Position numbers and translations under genes: made by a program
DNA from: Gemmatimonadaceae bacterium
Lineage (GTDB): Bacteria > Gemmatimonadota > Gemmatimonadetes > Gemmatimonadales > Gemmatimonadaceae
Direction of reading: 5' to 3'
NCBI GenBank assembly: GCA_011525845.1
Contig: WYBP01000008.1
Coordinates: 124,001-188,000 of the forward strand
DNA length: 64,000 nt
The notes under the pieces: model-generated
Databases searched by the model: none
Told to the model about the DNA's origin: nothing
What the model saw: the letters and a program-made list of their open reading frames with translations, nothing else
Shown here: piece after piece, positions 16,319-24,112 of the stretch
Position numbering within the stretch: position 1 is the first letter of the stretch
Layout of the letters: the number at the start of each line of letters is the position of its first letter

Positions 16319-18571
16319 TCAGGGCCGGATCGGCACCGCCTTCGTCGCGATCGAGTCCCCGCTCTGGATCGGCGGGGGCGGCGCGATCTCGCCCGCGATG
16401 TCGCCGAAGCGCATCGCCAGCGCCACCTGACGGACGGTCTCGATGGTGCTGTCCGCCTTGGCCTGGAAGCCGGCGCGCACCGAGGCCTCCGCCGTGGCGA
16501 TCCCCGTGCTGACGATCAGGTAGGGGATGCCGCGCGAGGGCGCGTCGACCCAGTCGCCCTTCCGGATGAGTGAGGCCGGTGCCTTGTACTCGTCCCAGAG
16601 CGCCTGGGAACGGGCCACGTCCACGTAGCCCTCGCCGGGTACGCGCTGGATGTTGTCCGACAGGCGCACGCTGTCCGGCATGAGCTTCCGCGCGTGCCCC
16701 TGCATCACGACGTACGCGCTCAGGCCGAGTTGCTCGGCGAGGTCCGCCGAGGTGCGGCTGAAGTGGATGGCGCGCGTGTCGTTGTCGTTGATCATCCGGA
16801 GGACGAGGATGTCCGCCCGCGTGATGAACCCCGGCTGGATGATCGCGTGGATGTTCCCCTTGGTGAACTTCTGCGCCACGCGCAGCTCCTGTCCGAGCGG
16901 CAGCGCGTCGGCCTCGGCGAACGACATCTTGAGCACCGGTCCGGCCGGCTTGGGCCAGGTCTTCCCGCGCCAGACCGAGGGTCCGGCGAGCGAGTCATAC
17001 TCGAACACGGGGCGGCGGATCATCTGCCGCGTGTACCAGTCGGTGTTGAGCAGCGAGGTGTTGGCGACGGTGACGTCCTTCCGCACCCCGAGCACCTCCT
17101 GCGCGTACCAGAGCGGGAAGGTGTCGTTGTCGCCGACGGTGACGAGGATCCCGTACGGCTCCACCGAGTTCAACATGTCGATCGCGAAGTCGGCGGTGTC
17201 GGTCTCGCCGGCGCGCGAGCTGGCCTGCCAGTTCCCGAAGAGGGGGACGAAGGCGATCGCGAGCACGGGGGTGGCGAGGAGCCAGCTACGCGTGGTCGGC
17301 AGGTCGAAGTGCTCGGTGCCCACCTTCACGCGCTCGCTGCCGAGGAGCACGGCGATGGACTCCCAGACGTAGGTGAGCCCGAGCGCGGCCCAGACGCTCC
17401 ACGCCGAGAAGCTCCAGAGGAAGAAGTAGTCCCGGTCGCGGACCTCGCGGTCGACCCGGTCGGCGAGCTCCGGCGCCTGCGAGGCGCCGTACTTGAAGTT
17501 CAGGTAGTAGATCAGCACCAGCGTCAGCGTGAGCATCAGCGGGCCGAAGTACGCGAAACTTCGAGGGTCGCGCTTGTAGTGCACCCAGCCGCCGAAGAGG
17601 CCGAGCAGGAGGAAGACGGAGGCCAGGGTGAACTGCAGGCGCGGCTGCTCGCCGTGCGCGTCGCGGAGCCACTGCCACTTGAAGTAGAGCCACCACATCC
17701 CGACCTGCGCCGTGAAGGGCGCCTGGCGCGTGGCGAGGTCGGGCTTGCCGTACTGGCCGCGATTGAAGTTGTACATGAAGGCGTCGTACGTGCCCTTGGA
17801 GAAGGTGCACGAGAAGCCGATGCCCTCGCGGCAGGCGGTCGGCTCGCCCTCGTTGATCGCGGGGAAGTGCGCGGCGCGGATGGGCTGCGTGGCGAACGAG
17901 CTCCCGCCGACGAAGACCGCCGCGGCCAGCACGAGGATGAACTTCCAGCGGAGCAGGGTGGCCGGCTTGCGGATGAGGACCGCGATCGCGATGGCGGGCA
18001 CCGCGAGCAGGCCGGCCATGTGGTTCGCGTACCCGAGGCCGCAGAGGTAGGCCACGAGGACGAGGATCCTGTCGGCCTTGGGGCTGTCCGGGAAGTCGCA
18101 CCAGCGCACCGTGAGCCAGGAGCAGATCGCGAGGCCCAGGAGGGAGACGGTGTAGACCTTTTCGTTCACCACCGACTGGCTCCAGACGGTGAACGCCGTG
18201 GCGCCGATCAGGACGGCGAGCGAGCCGCCGGCGATCCGCTGCCAGCGCTTCTCGAACCACCCCACCAGCACGCGCTCGGTGATCAGGAACCACATCCCCG
18301 CGCTCACCGCGCTCGAGATCGCGGCGAGGAGGTTGATCCGCATCGCGACGGTCGGGGCGATCGGGAGGATCGACGCCACGCGCCCGATGAGGACGAAGAG
18401 CGGGTTCCCCGGCGGGTGCGGGAGCCCCAGCGTGTACGCTGCGGCGATGTACTCGCTCGTGTCCCACATCGCCGTCTCGGGGGAGAGGGTGATGAGGTAG
18501 AGGAGGAACGTCAGTCCCCCCGCGATGCCGGCGGCGAGGTAGGACGGGCGATAGTCGAGTTCAGCGGCCAT
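16319..18571 (-). CDS. DUF2723 / glycosyltransferase family 117 membrane protein
   Basis: The 750-residue protein has about ten transmembrane helices in its first 470 residues and a soluble C-terminal region. The N-terminus holds ITLSPETAMWDTSEYIAAAY and LGLPHPPGNPLFVLIGRV, the DUF2723 signature; the Asp after W (MWDTSEY) matches the acidic residue that GT-C glycosyltransferases use in their first periplasmic loop. The family is now classed as GT117 and is thought to use a lipid-linked sugar donor for protein or glycan glycosylation in Bacteroidota-type bacteria. It is the last gene of the minus-strand valS-purH run, separated from purH by a 120-nt spacer with a pyrimidine-rich leader. Confidence 0.88.
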   Translation of the reverse strand: MAAELDYRPSYLAAGIAGGLTFLLYLITLSPETAMWDTSEYIAAAYTLGLPHPPGNPLFVLIGRVASILPIAPTVAMRINLLAAISSAVSAGMWFLITERVLVGWFEKRWQRIAGGSLAVLIGATAFTVWSQSVVNEKVYTVSLLGLAICSWLTVRWCDFPDSPKADRILVLVAYLCGLGYANHMAGLLAVPAIAIAVLIRKPATLLRWKFILVLAAAVFVGGSSFATQPIRAAHFPAINEGEPTACREGIGFSCTFSKGTYDAFMYNFNRGQYGKPDLATRQAPFTAQVGMWWLYFKWQWLRDAHGEQPRLQFTLASVFLLLGLFGGWVHYKRDPRSFAYFGPLMLTLTLVLIYYLNFKYGASQAPELADRVDREVRDRDYFFLWSFSAWSVWAALGLTYVWESIAVLLGSERVKVGTEHFDLPTTRSWLLATPVLAIAFVPLFGNWQASSRAGETDTADFAIDMLNSVEPYGILVTVGDNDTFPLWYAQEVLGVRKDVTVANTSLLNTDWYTRQMIRRPVFEYDSLAGPSVWRGKTWPKPAGPVLKMSFAEADALPLGQELRVAQKFTKGNIHAIIQPGFITRADILVLRMINDNDTRAIHFSRTSADLAEQLGLSAYVVMQGHARKLMPDSVRLSDNIQRVPGEGYVDVARSQALWDEYKAPASLIRKGDWVDAPSRGIPYLIVSTGIATAEASVRAGFQAKADSTIETVRQVALAMRFGDIAGEIAPPPPIQSGDSIATKAVPIRP

Positions 18572-18616
18572 CGGGGCTGGGTCTGGAGTGGATCGCGTAA
18601 GCTATGAACTGCGGGG

Positions 18617-18678
18617 GGGAGGTGGGAGGTGTGAGGGGTGAGGCATGATGGGCGGCAGTCGTCGACCTCCCACCTCCC
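18617..18678. repeat. inverted repeat with pyrimidine-rich tract between purH and the GT117 gene
   Basis: GGGAGGTGGGAGGT (18617-18630) and ACCTCCCACCTCCC (18665-18678) are exact reverse complements, 14 bp, with a 34-nt loop. In the sense direction of the downstream GT117 gene the leader contains CCTCACACCTCCCACCTCCC, a C-rich, G-free tract very similar to the one at 37547. It may be a Rho-type site, an mRNA structure, or a repeat family. Confidence 0.7.
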
Positions 18679-18691
18679 ATCTCACACCCTT

Positions 18692-20224
18692 CTAGTGCCG
18701 GAAGGTCCGCTGCCCGGTGAACACCATCGCCATGCCGTGCTCGTCCGCGGCCGCGATCACCTCCTCGTCCCGCACCGAGCCTCCGGGCTGGACGATCGTA
18801 CGTACCCCCGCCTGCGCGGCCTGGTCCACGCCGTCGCGGAAGGGGAAGAAGGCGTCCGAGCCGAGGGCGGCGCCCGCGGTGTCGTGCCCGGCGCCCCGCG
18901 CCTTGTGCACCGCGAGGAAGGCGGCGTCCACGCGTGACATCTGGCCGGCGCCGATCCCGATGGTCGCGCCGTCGCGCGCGAGCACGATCGCGTTCGACTT
19001 GACGCTCGCCACCGCGCGCCAGGCGAAGAGGAGGTCCTTGAGCTCGGCCGAGGTCGGCTGGCGCCTCGTCACGACCTTCCAGCCCGCGTCGTCGAGGAAT
19101 CCGGCGCCCCGCTCCTGCACGAGGAGGCCGCCGCGCACGCCCTTGAGGTCGAGCGAGTGTCCGCGCTCCGTTGCCGTCCCCTCCAGCACGCGGAGGTTCT
19201 TCTTCGCGCTCAGCACCTCGAGCGCCTCCGGCGCGAACTCGGGGGCCACGACGCACTCCACGAAGAGCGAGGCCACCGCCTGCGCACTCGCCTCGTCCAC
19301 CTTGCCGGAGAAGGCGATGACGGATCCGAACGCCGAGACCGGGTCGCAGGCGAGCGCCTTCTGGTACGCCTCGAGCGGCGTGCCGCCCGTGGCGAGCCCG
19401 CAGGGGGTGGTGTGCTTCACGATCGCGCAGGCGGTCTCGGTCCCGAAAGGCGCGATCGCGAGCATCGCCCCCTCGAGGTCGAGCAGGTTGTTGAACGAGA
19501 GTTCCTTGCCTCCATGCTGCCGGAGCGCGCCGAGCCCGGAGTCCGCGCCGTCGCGGTAGAAGGCGGCGGCCTGCCCGGGGTTCTCGCCGTAGCGGAGCGT
19601 CTGGGCGCGCTCGAAGCTCAGCGTGAGCCGCTCGGGGAAGCGCTCCCCGCGCTGGGCTGCGAACCAGGACGCGATCGCCGCGTCGTACGCCGCCGTGTGT
19701 GCATACACCTTCTCGGCGAGCCCGCGCCGCAGTTCGAGCGCGTCGCCACCGTTGGCGAGCGCCTCGAGCACGCGGGTGTAGTCGGCGGGGTCCACCACCA
19801 CCGTGACCGACGCGAAGTTCTTCGCCGCGCTCCGCAGCATGCTCGGGCCCCCGATGTCGATCTGCTCCACCACCTCGTCCGGTGCGATCCCGCGCTTCGC
19901 CGCGGTCTCTCGGAACGGGTAGAGATTGACGCACACCAGGTCGATCGGGGCGATGCCGTGCGCGGCGATCGCCGCCATGTGCTCGGGGAGGTCGCGCCGC
20001 GCGAGCAGGCCGCCATGCACCGCGGGATGCAGCGTCTTCACCCGCCCGTCGAGCATCTCCGGGAACTTCGTCACGTCGGCCACGTCGGTGACGGCGAGGC
20101 CCGCGGTTCGGAGCGCCTTCGCGGTGCCCCCCGTGGAGAGGAGGGAGTAGCCGCGATCGCGGAGGCCGGTCGCGAACTCGACCAGGCCGGACTTGTCGGA
20201 GACGGAGAGCAGGGCAGCAGGCAT
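18692..20224 (-). CDS. purH: bifunctional AICAR formyltransferase / IMP cyclohydrolase
   Basis: The 510-residue PurH does the last two steps of de novo IMP synthesis. The N-terminal cyclohydrolase (MGS-like) domain shows SVSDKSGLVEFATGL, STGGTAKALRTAG, MLDGRVKTLHPAVHGGLLARR and IDIGGPSMLRSAAKN. The C-terminal transformylase domain shows LRYGENPGQAAAFYRD, KELSFNNLLDLEGA, IVKHTTPCGLATG and KSNAIVLARDGATIGIGAGQMSR. Length is normal. It lies 35 nt after purN in the same direction, giving a purN-purH purine pair inside the operon. Confidence 0.97.
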   Translation of the reverse strand: MPAALLSVSDKSGLVEFATGLRDRGYSLLSTGGTAKALRTAGLAVTDVADVTKFPEMLDGRVKTLHPAVHGGLLARRDLPEHMAAIAAHGIAPIDLVCVNLYPFRETAAKRGIAPDEVVEQIDIGGPSMLRSAAKNFASVTVVVDPADYTRVLEALANGGDALELRRGLAEKVYAHTAAYDAAIASWFAAQRGERFPERLTLSFERAQTLRYGENPGQAAAFYRDGADSGLGALRQHGGKELSFNNLLDLEGAMLAIAPFGTETACAIVKHTTPCGLATGGTPLEAYQKALACDPVSAFGSVIAFSGKVDEASAQAVASLFVECVVAPEFAPEALEVLSAKKNLRVLEGTATERGHSLDLKGVRGGLLVQERGAGFLDDAGWKVVTRRQPTSAELKDLLFAWRAVASVKSNAIVLARDGATIGIGAGQMSRVDAAFLAVHKARGAGHDTAGAALGSDAFFPFRDGVDQAAQAGVRTIVQPGGSVRDEEVIAAADEHGMAMVFTGQRTFRH

Positions 20225-20259
20225 CGCGAATGGAGCGGGAGAATGGGAGTGGTCGGCGG

Positions 20260-20937
20260 TCAGCCGGCGGGAACGGTCTGGCGCCCGGCCGGCGCCGCGC
20301 GGTCGAAGTCGAAGGTGGCGGTACCGCGCACCCGCCCATCGGCGCCGAGAGAAACCTCGCCCGCGGCGACGGCGGCCACGCAGCGCGGATAGAGCGCGTG
20401 CTCCGCGGCGAGGACGCGCGCGGCGAGCGTCGCCGCGGTGTCGTCGCTCCGCACGGGCACCGGAATTTGCGCGATGATCGCGCCCTCGTCGTACCGCGCG
20501 TCGACGAAGTGCACCGTGGGGCCCGTGACGCGCGCGCCGGAGCGGAGGACCGCCTCGTGCACGCGGGTGCCGTACATGCCCGGTCCACCGAAGGCGGGGA
20601 GGAGCGCGGGGTGCACGTTCACGATGCGCCCGCGGAACGCGTGGGTGACCTCCTCCGGCACGAGCCGGAGGAAGCCCGCGAGCGCGATGTGCGTGACATC
20701 GTGCCGGGCGAGCGCCGCGGCGATCCCCTCCGGCCGGTCGCGCGGTACCACCTCCACGGCGATCCCGCGCGCGCGGGCGCGGTCGAGCGCGCCCGCGTCG
20801 GAGCGGTCGCTCAGCACCAGCACCGGCGCCGCGGGAGCGGCGGCACCGAGTGCGTCGAGGTGGTCGAGGATGGCCTGGAGGTTGCTGCCGCCGCCGGAGG
20901 CGAACACGGCCAGGCGCGCGAGCGTCGCGGTCGTCAC
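20260..20937 (-). CDS. purN: phosphoribosylglycinamide formyltransferase
   Basis: The 225-residue GAR transformylase moves a formyl group from 10-formyl-THF to GAR in purine synthesis. Motifs seen: ARLAVFASGGGSNLQAILDH (phosphate loop), the catalytic segment IVNVHPALLPAFGG with N and H, and HFVDARYDEGAIIAQ with the conserved Asp. GTG start; the gene starts 9 nt after gmhB ends, so it is read as part of the same transcript. Confidence 0.95.
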   Translation of the reverse strand: MTTATLARLAVFASGGGSNLQAILDHLDALGAAAPAAPVLVLSDRSDAGALDRARARGIAVEVVPRDRPEGIAAALARHDVTHIALAGFLRLVPEEVTHAFRGRIVNVHPALLPAFGGPGMYGTRVHEAVLRSGARVTGPTVHFVDARYDEGAIIAQIPVPVRSDDTAATLAARVLAAEHALYPRCVAAVAAGEVSLGADGRVRGTATFDFDRAAPAGRQTVPAG

Positions 20938-20946
20938 AGCGTCAAT

Positions 20947-21519
20947 CTAGCGCCCGGAAGCGGCTCCTGCCCCTGCGGCGCCGAGCACGAGGTCCGCCAT
21001 CGCGGACAGGTCGGCGGCCACCAGCTCCTCCCGCGCGGCGCGCGCACGCTCGTCCTGCGGCGTGTCGGCGCTCGGCACGAGGATCGCCCGCCCGCCGAAG
21101 GCGCGGGCGGCGGCGATGTCGCGCCACCGGTCGCCCACGAACACCGAGGCGGCGAGGTCGAGCCCGAGCCTGTCGCGCGCCTGCGTGTAGAGCAGGGTCC
21201 CCGGCTTCCGACAGCCGCAGGGGCCGGTGATGCCGGGGTGGTGCGGACAGTGGTAGGTGGCCGCGAGCGTGATCCCCGCGGCCGACAGCTGCCGCTCCAG
21301 CTCGCGCCGCACCGCGTCGTACTCCGCCTCGCTGATCAACCCGCGTGCGATGCCGCTCTGGTTCGTGACGATGACGAGCGGCCATCCGGCCGCCTGGAAC
21401 CGTGCGAGTCCCTCCACCGCGCCCGGGAGCAGGGACACCAGCGCGGGATCACGCAGGTAGTGCGCGTCGCGGATCACGGTGCCGTCGCGGTCGAGCAGCA
21501 GCGCGGGACGCCGGCTCAT
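20947..21519 (-). CDS. gmhB: D-glycero-beta-D-manno-heptose 1,7-bisphosphate 7-phosphatase (HAD family)
   Basis: The 190-residue HAD phosphatase has the nucleophile motif LLLDRDGTVI (DxD), LVIVTNQSGIARG, and a zinc-binding insert CPHHPGITGPCGCRKPG typical of GmhB and the histidinol-phosphatase group, then FVGDRWRDIAAA as the acidic motif. GmhB removes a phosphate during synthesis of ADP-heptose for the LPS core, consistent with a diderm envelope. The ATG overlaps the selA stop (ATGA). Histidinol phosphatase is the main alternative, but no his genes are nearby. Confidence 0.85.
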   Translation of the reverse strand: MSRRPALLLDRDGTVIRDAHYLRDPALVSLLPGAVEGLARFQAAGWPLVIVTNQSGIARGLISEAEYDAVRRELERQLSAAGITLAATYHCPHHPGITGPCGCRKPGTLLYTQARDRLGLDLAASVFVGDRWRDIAAARAFGGRAILVPSADTPQDERARAAREELVAADLSAMADLVLGAAGAGAASGR

Positions 21520-22883
21520 GAGAGGGCGGTGCGGACGAGCGTGGCCAGGGTCGCGTCCTCGGACTCGAGGACGCTCCGCAGGTCGAGGTGCAGCCTCCCA
21601 TCGCTGATGCGGCCGATCACGGGGATCACGCCGCCGCGCAGCCGCGCCTCGATCGCGGCGGCATCGCCCTCGAGGACGACGGCCGCGGAAGGGATCCGCG
21701 CGGTGGGGAAGGCGCCACCGCCGACCGTCGCCTCGGTCGCGACCACCTCGGCGCGGAACCCGTACCCGACGAGCGTCGCCATCACCGCCTCGGCGCGCGC
21801 CCGCACCCGCTCGGCCCGCGCCGTGAGCATCGCGAGCGCCGGGATGGCCTGGACGGCGGTCGCCGGGTCACGGTAGAGCGCGAGGGTCGACTCGAGTGCC
21901 GCTAGCGTCAGCTTGTCGACGCGCAGCGCGCGCGCCATGGGATGCTGCCGCAGCCGCGACACCGCGCCTGCCTTCCCGACGATGATCCCCGCCTGTGGCC
22001 CGCCGAGCAGCTTGTCCCCGCTCATCAGGACGAGCGTGGCGCCGTCGGCCACCGCGTCGCGCGCCGTCGGCTCCCCGCTGAGCCCGTAGGGGGAGAGGTC
22101 GAGCATCAGGCCGCTGCCGAAGTCGTGGATGAGCGGGATCCCCGCATCCGCAGCCACGGGCGCGAGGTCGCGCACCGGCGCCTCGGCCACGAACCCCTCG
22201 AGCGCGAAGTTGCTCCGGTGCACCTTGACGATCGCGCCCGTGCCGGGGCCGAGCGCCCGGCGGTAGTCGTCCACGTGGGTGCGGTTCGTGGTGCCGACCT
22301 CGACGAGCGTGGTGCCCGCGCTGGACATGATGTCGGGCACCCGGAAGCTCCCGCCGATCTCGACGAGCTCCCCGCGGCTGACGAGCGTGTCGCGGCCGCT
22401 CGCGAATGCCTGGAGGGCGAGCACGAGCGCGGCGGCGCAGTTGTTCACGACCAGCGCGTCCTCGGCCCCCGTGAGCTCCGCGAGCAGCGCGGCACAGTGC
22501 ACGTGCCGCGACCCGCGCACGCCGCGCTCGAGGTCGTACTCGAGCGTCGAGCCGCTGCGCGCGACCTCCGAGATGGCGTCGATGGCGCTCGCGGCGAGGG
22601 GGGCCCGGCCGAGGTTCGTGTGGAGCACCACGCCCGTCGCGTTGAGGGTCGCGCGGAGGGAGGGCGCGACCCGCCGCTCGATCCGCCGCTCGACCTCCTG
22701 CACCCACGCCTCGCCATCGGGCGGGAGCGCCGCACCTTCTCGGCCTTCCGCCCGCGCGTCGGCGATGATCGCCCGCACCGCGTCCGCGACGAGGCTGCGC
22801 GGCGCGCGCGTGAGCAACGCACGCACGGCCGGCAGGTCGAGGACGATGCCGACGGCGGGGAGGGCGCGGCGGTCGGTCGTCAC
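21516..22883 (-). CDS. selA: L-seryl-tRNA(Sec) selenium transferase
   Basis: The 455-residue PLP enzyme converts seryl-tRNA(Sec) to selenocysteinyl-tRNA(Sec) with selenophosphate. It has NATGVVLHTNLGRAPLA, GSTLEYDLERGVRGSRH, VNNCAAALVLAL, the Asp-containing IHDFGSGLM, and the PLP lysine K291 in MSGDKLLGGPQAGI; all are SelA hallmarks and the length is usual. The GTG start overlaps the previous stop (GTGA). No selB, selD or tRNA-Sec is in this window, so a working selenocysteine system depends on genes elsewhere. Placement among valS, gmhB and pur genes is unusual, since selA is commonly next to selB. Confidence 0.95.
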   Translation of the reverse strand: MTTDRRALPAVGIVLDLPAVRALLTRAPRSLVADAVRAIIADARAEGREGAALPPDGEAWVQEVERRIERRVAPSLRATLNATGVVLHTNLGRAPLAASAIDAISEVARSGSTLEYDLERGVRGSRHVHCAALLAELTGAEDALVVNNCAAALVLALQAFASGRDTLVSRGELVEIGGSFRVPDIMSSAGTTLVEVGTTNRTHVDDYRRALGPGTGAIVKVHRSNFALEGFVAEAPVRDLAPVAADAGIPLIHDFGSGLMLDLSPYGLSGEPTARDAVADGATLVLMSGDKLLGGPQAGIIVGKAGAVSRLRQHPMARALRVDKLTLAALESTLALYRDPATAVQAIPALAMLTARAERVRARAEAVMATLVGYGFRAEVVATEATVGGGAFPTARIPSAAVVLEGDAAAIEARLRGGVIPVIGRISDGRLHLDLRSVLESEDATLATLVRTALS

Positions 22884-24112
22884 GGACGCGGGGGACGCGC
22901 GGCGGCCGCGGGCGGCACCGAGTCCTTCGGCGGCGGTGGCGCACGCACGGTGAACTGCCGCTCGGAGTCGCGGCGGGCGCCGGAGAGACCCTCCGCCTCG
23001 CTAACGCGCACCCGGTACTCTCCGGGTGCGAGCGGCGCGAGAAGGGGCGCGACCCAGTTCTGCACCGGGATCGGGCGGCCGAAGCGCGGGGCGCTGCCGG
23101 TGTCGGCGGACGCGCGCGCCGGAGGGGTCACGCGCGCCGGACGTGGCTGCGGGCCCGTGGTGTCCTGCGCGGCGCGCACCGAATCCGCCGCCGCGCGCGC
23201 CACGCGCTGCAGCGAGTCGTATCGCGCCTCCGGGACCGGCGTGCCGAGCATGATCCGCGCGGAGTCCGCGCCGAGCAGCACGAAGGTCGCCGAGTCGGGC
23301 ACCCAGGAGGGGGCGACGGCGCGGTCGAACCGGATGCGGAGTGCGGTGGTGTCCATCGGCTCCGCCACCTCGATGCGCGGTCCGAGGGTGTCGTGGCTGA
23401 AGACGTAGAAGTCTCGGAGCGCGGTCGTGTCGACCGCCACGGTCAGCGTGTCGAACGACTCGCGCGAGTCGAGCTGGCGGTTGGGCGTGGCGTCGACCCA
23501 GGCCCGCACGTGATACGTGCCGGGGCCGAGGTTGCGGAGGGCGAAGCGGCCGGCGGAGTCCGCGCGGGCCACCCAGCGGAAGGTCGTGTCCGCGGGCAGG
23601 AAGGCCTCCACGCGGGCCAGCGGTGCGGCACGCCCGGCCACCCAGTCGAAGACGGCGCCCGTGAGCGCACCCGTGCTCACGCTCTCGCCCGTGGAGAAGA
23701 CGACCTCCGTCGGCACGCGGATGGTGTTGCCGCGCAGGTCGGCGAGGCCGGGCAGGAGGGTGAGGCGATACGTGGTGTTCGGGCGGAAGCCGTCGCGCGG
23801 CTCGATCTCCAGTGCCGATCGCCGCCAGTTCACGCGCGCCCTGCCGTCGCCCGGCGAGAGCAGCACCAGCGCATCGAGGGTGCCGCCTCCGGCGCCGCCC
23901 GGGGAGCCGCCGGTGCGTTCGCTCACGACTTCATTGAACCGGAGCGTCACCGAACTGGTGCGCACGCGCACGGCGCCGGTGTCGGGCGAGGTGGCGACGA
24001 GTTCCGGCGCCGCGACGTCCGGCGGCCCGCCCGGCGGCATCCCCGGTGAAGCACAGGCCGTGAGTCCGCCGAAGGTGAGCGCTCCGGCGAGCGCGGCGCG
24101 CCTCAGCCGCAC
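22880..24112 (-). CDS. lipoprotein with bacterial Ig-like (Big_5/SbsA) domain
   Basis: GTG 24112, overlapping the valS stop by 10 nt, gives 410 residues starting with a lipoprotein signal (RLRRAALAGALTFGGLTAC, lipobox Cys). An earlier in-frame ATG at 24157 would put a charged extension before the signal and is less likely. Residues about 35-145 form the Ig-like domain (PELVATSPDTGAV, VTLRFNEVVSE, FRPNTTYRLTLLPGLADLRGN, VFSTG), followed by a carboxypeptidase-regulatory-like region (GRFALRNLGPGTYHVRAWVD). The C-terminus is Pro-rich. Proteins of this build are common in Bacteroidota and Gemmatimonadota envelopes; no catalytic site was seen. Confidence 0.75.
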   Translation of the reverse strand: MRLRRAALAGALTFGGLTACASPGMPPGGPPDVAAPELVATSPDTGAVRVRTSSVTLRFNEVVSERTGGSPGGAGGGTLDALVLLSPGDGRARVNWRRSALEIEPRDGFRPNTTYRLTLLPGLADLRGNTIRVPTEVVFSTGESVSTGALTGAVFDWVAGRAAPLARVEAFLPADTTFRWVARADSAGRFALRNLGPGTYHVRAWVDATPNRQLDSRESFDTLTVAVDTTALRDFYVFSHDTLGPRIEVAEPMDTTALRIRFDRAVAPSWVPDSATFVLLGADSARIMLGTPVPEARYDSLQRVARAAADSVRAAQDTTGPQPRPARVTPPARASADTGSAPRFGRPIPVQNWVAPLLAPLAPGEYRVRVSEAEGLSGARRDSERQFTVRAPPPPKDSVPPAAAARPPRP

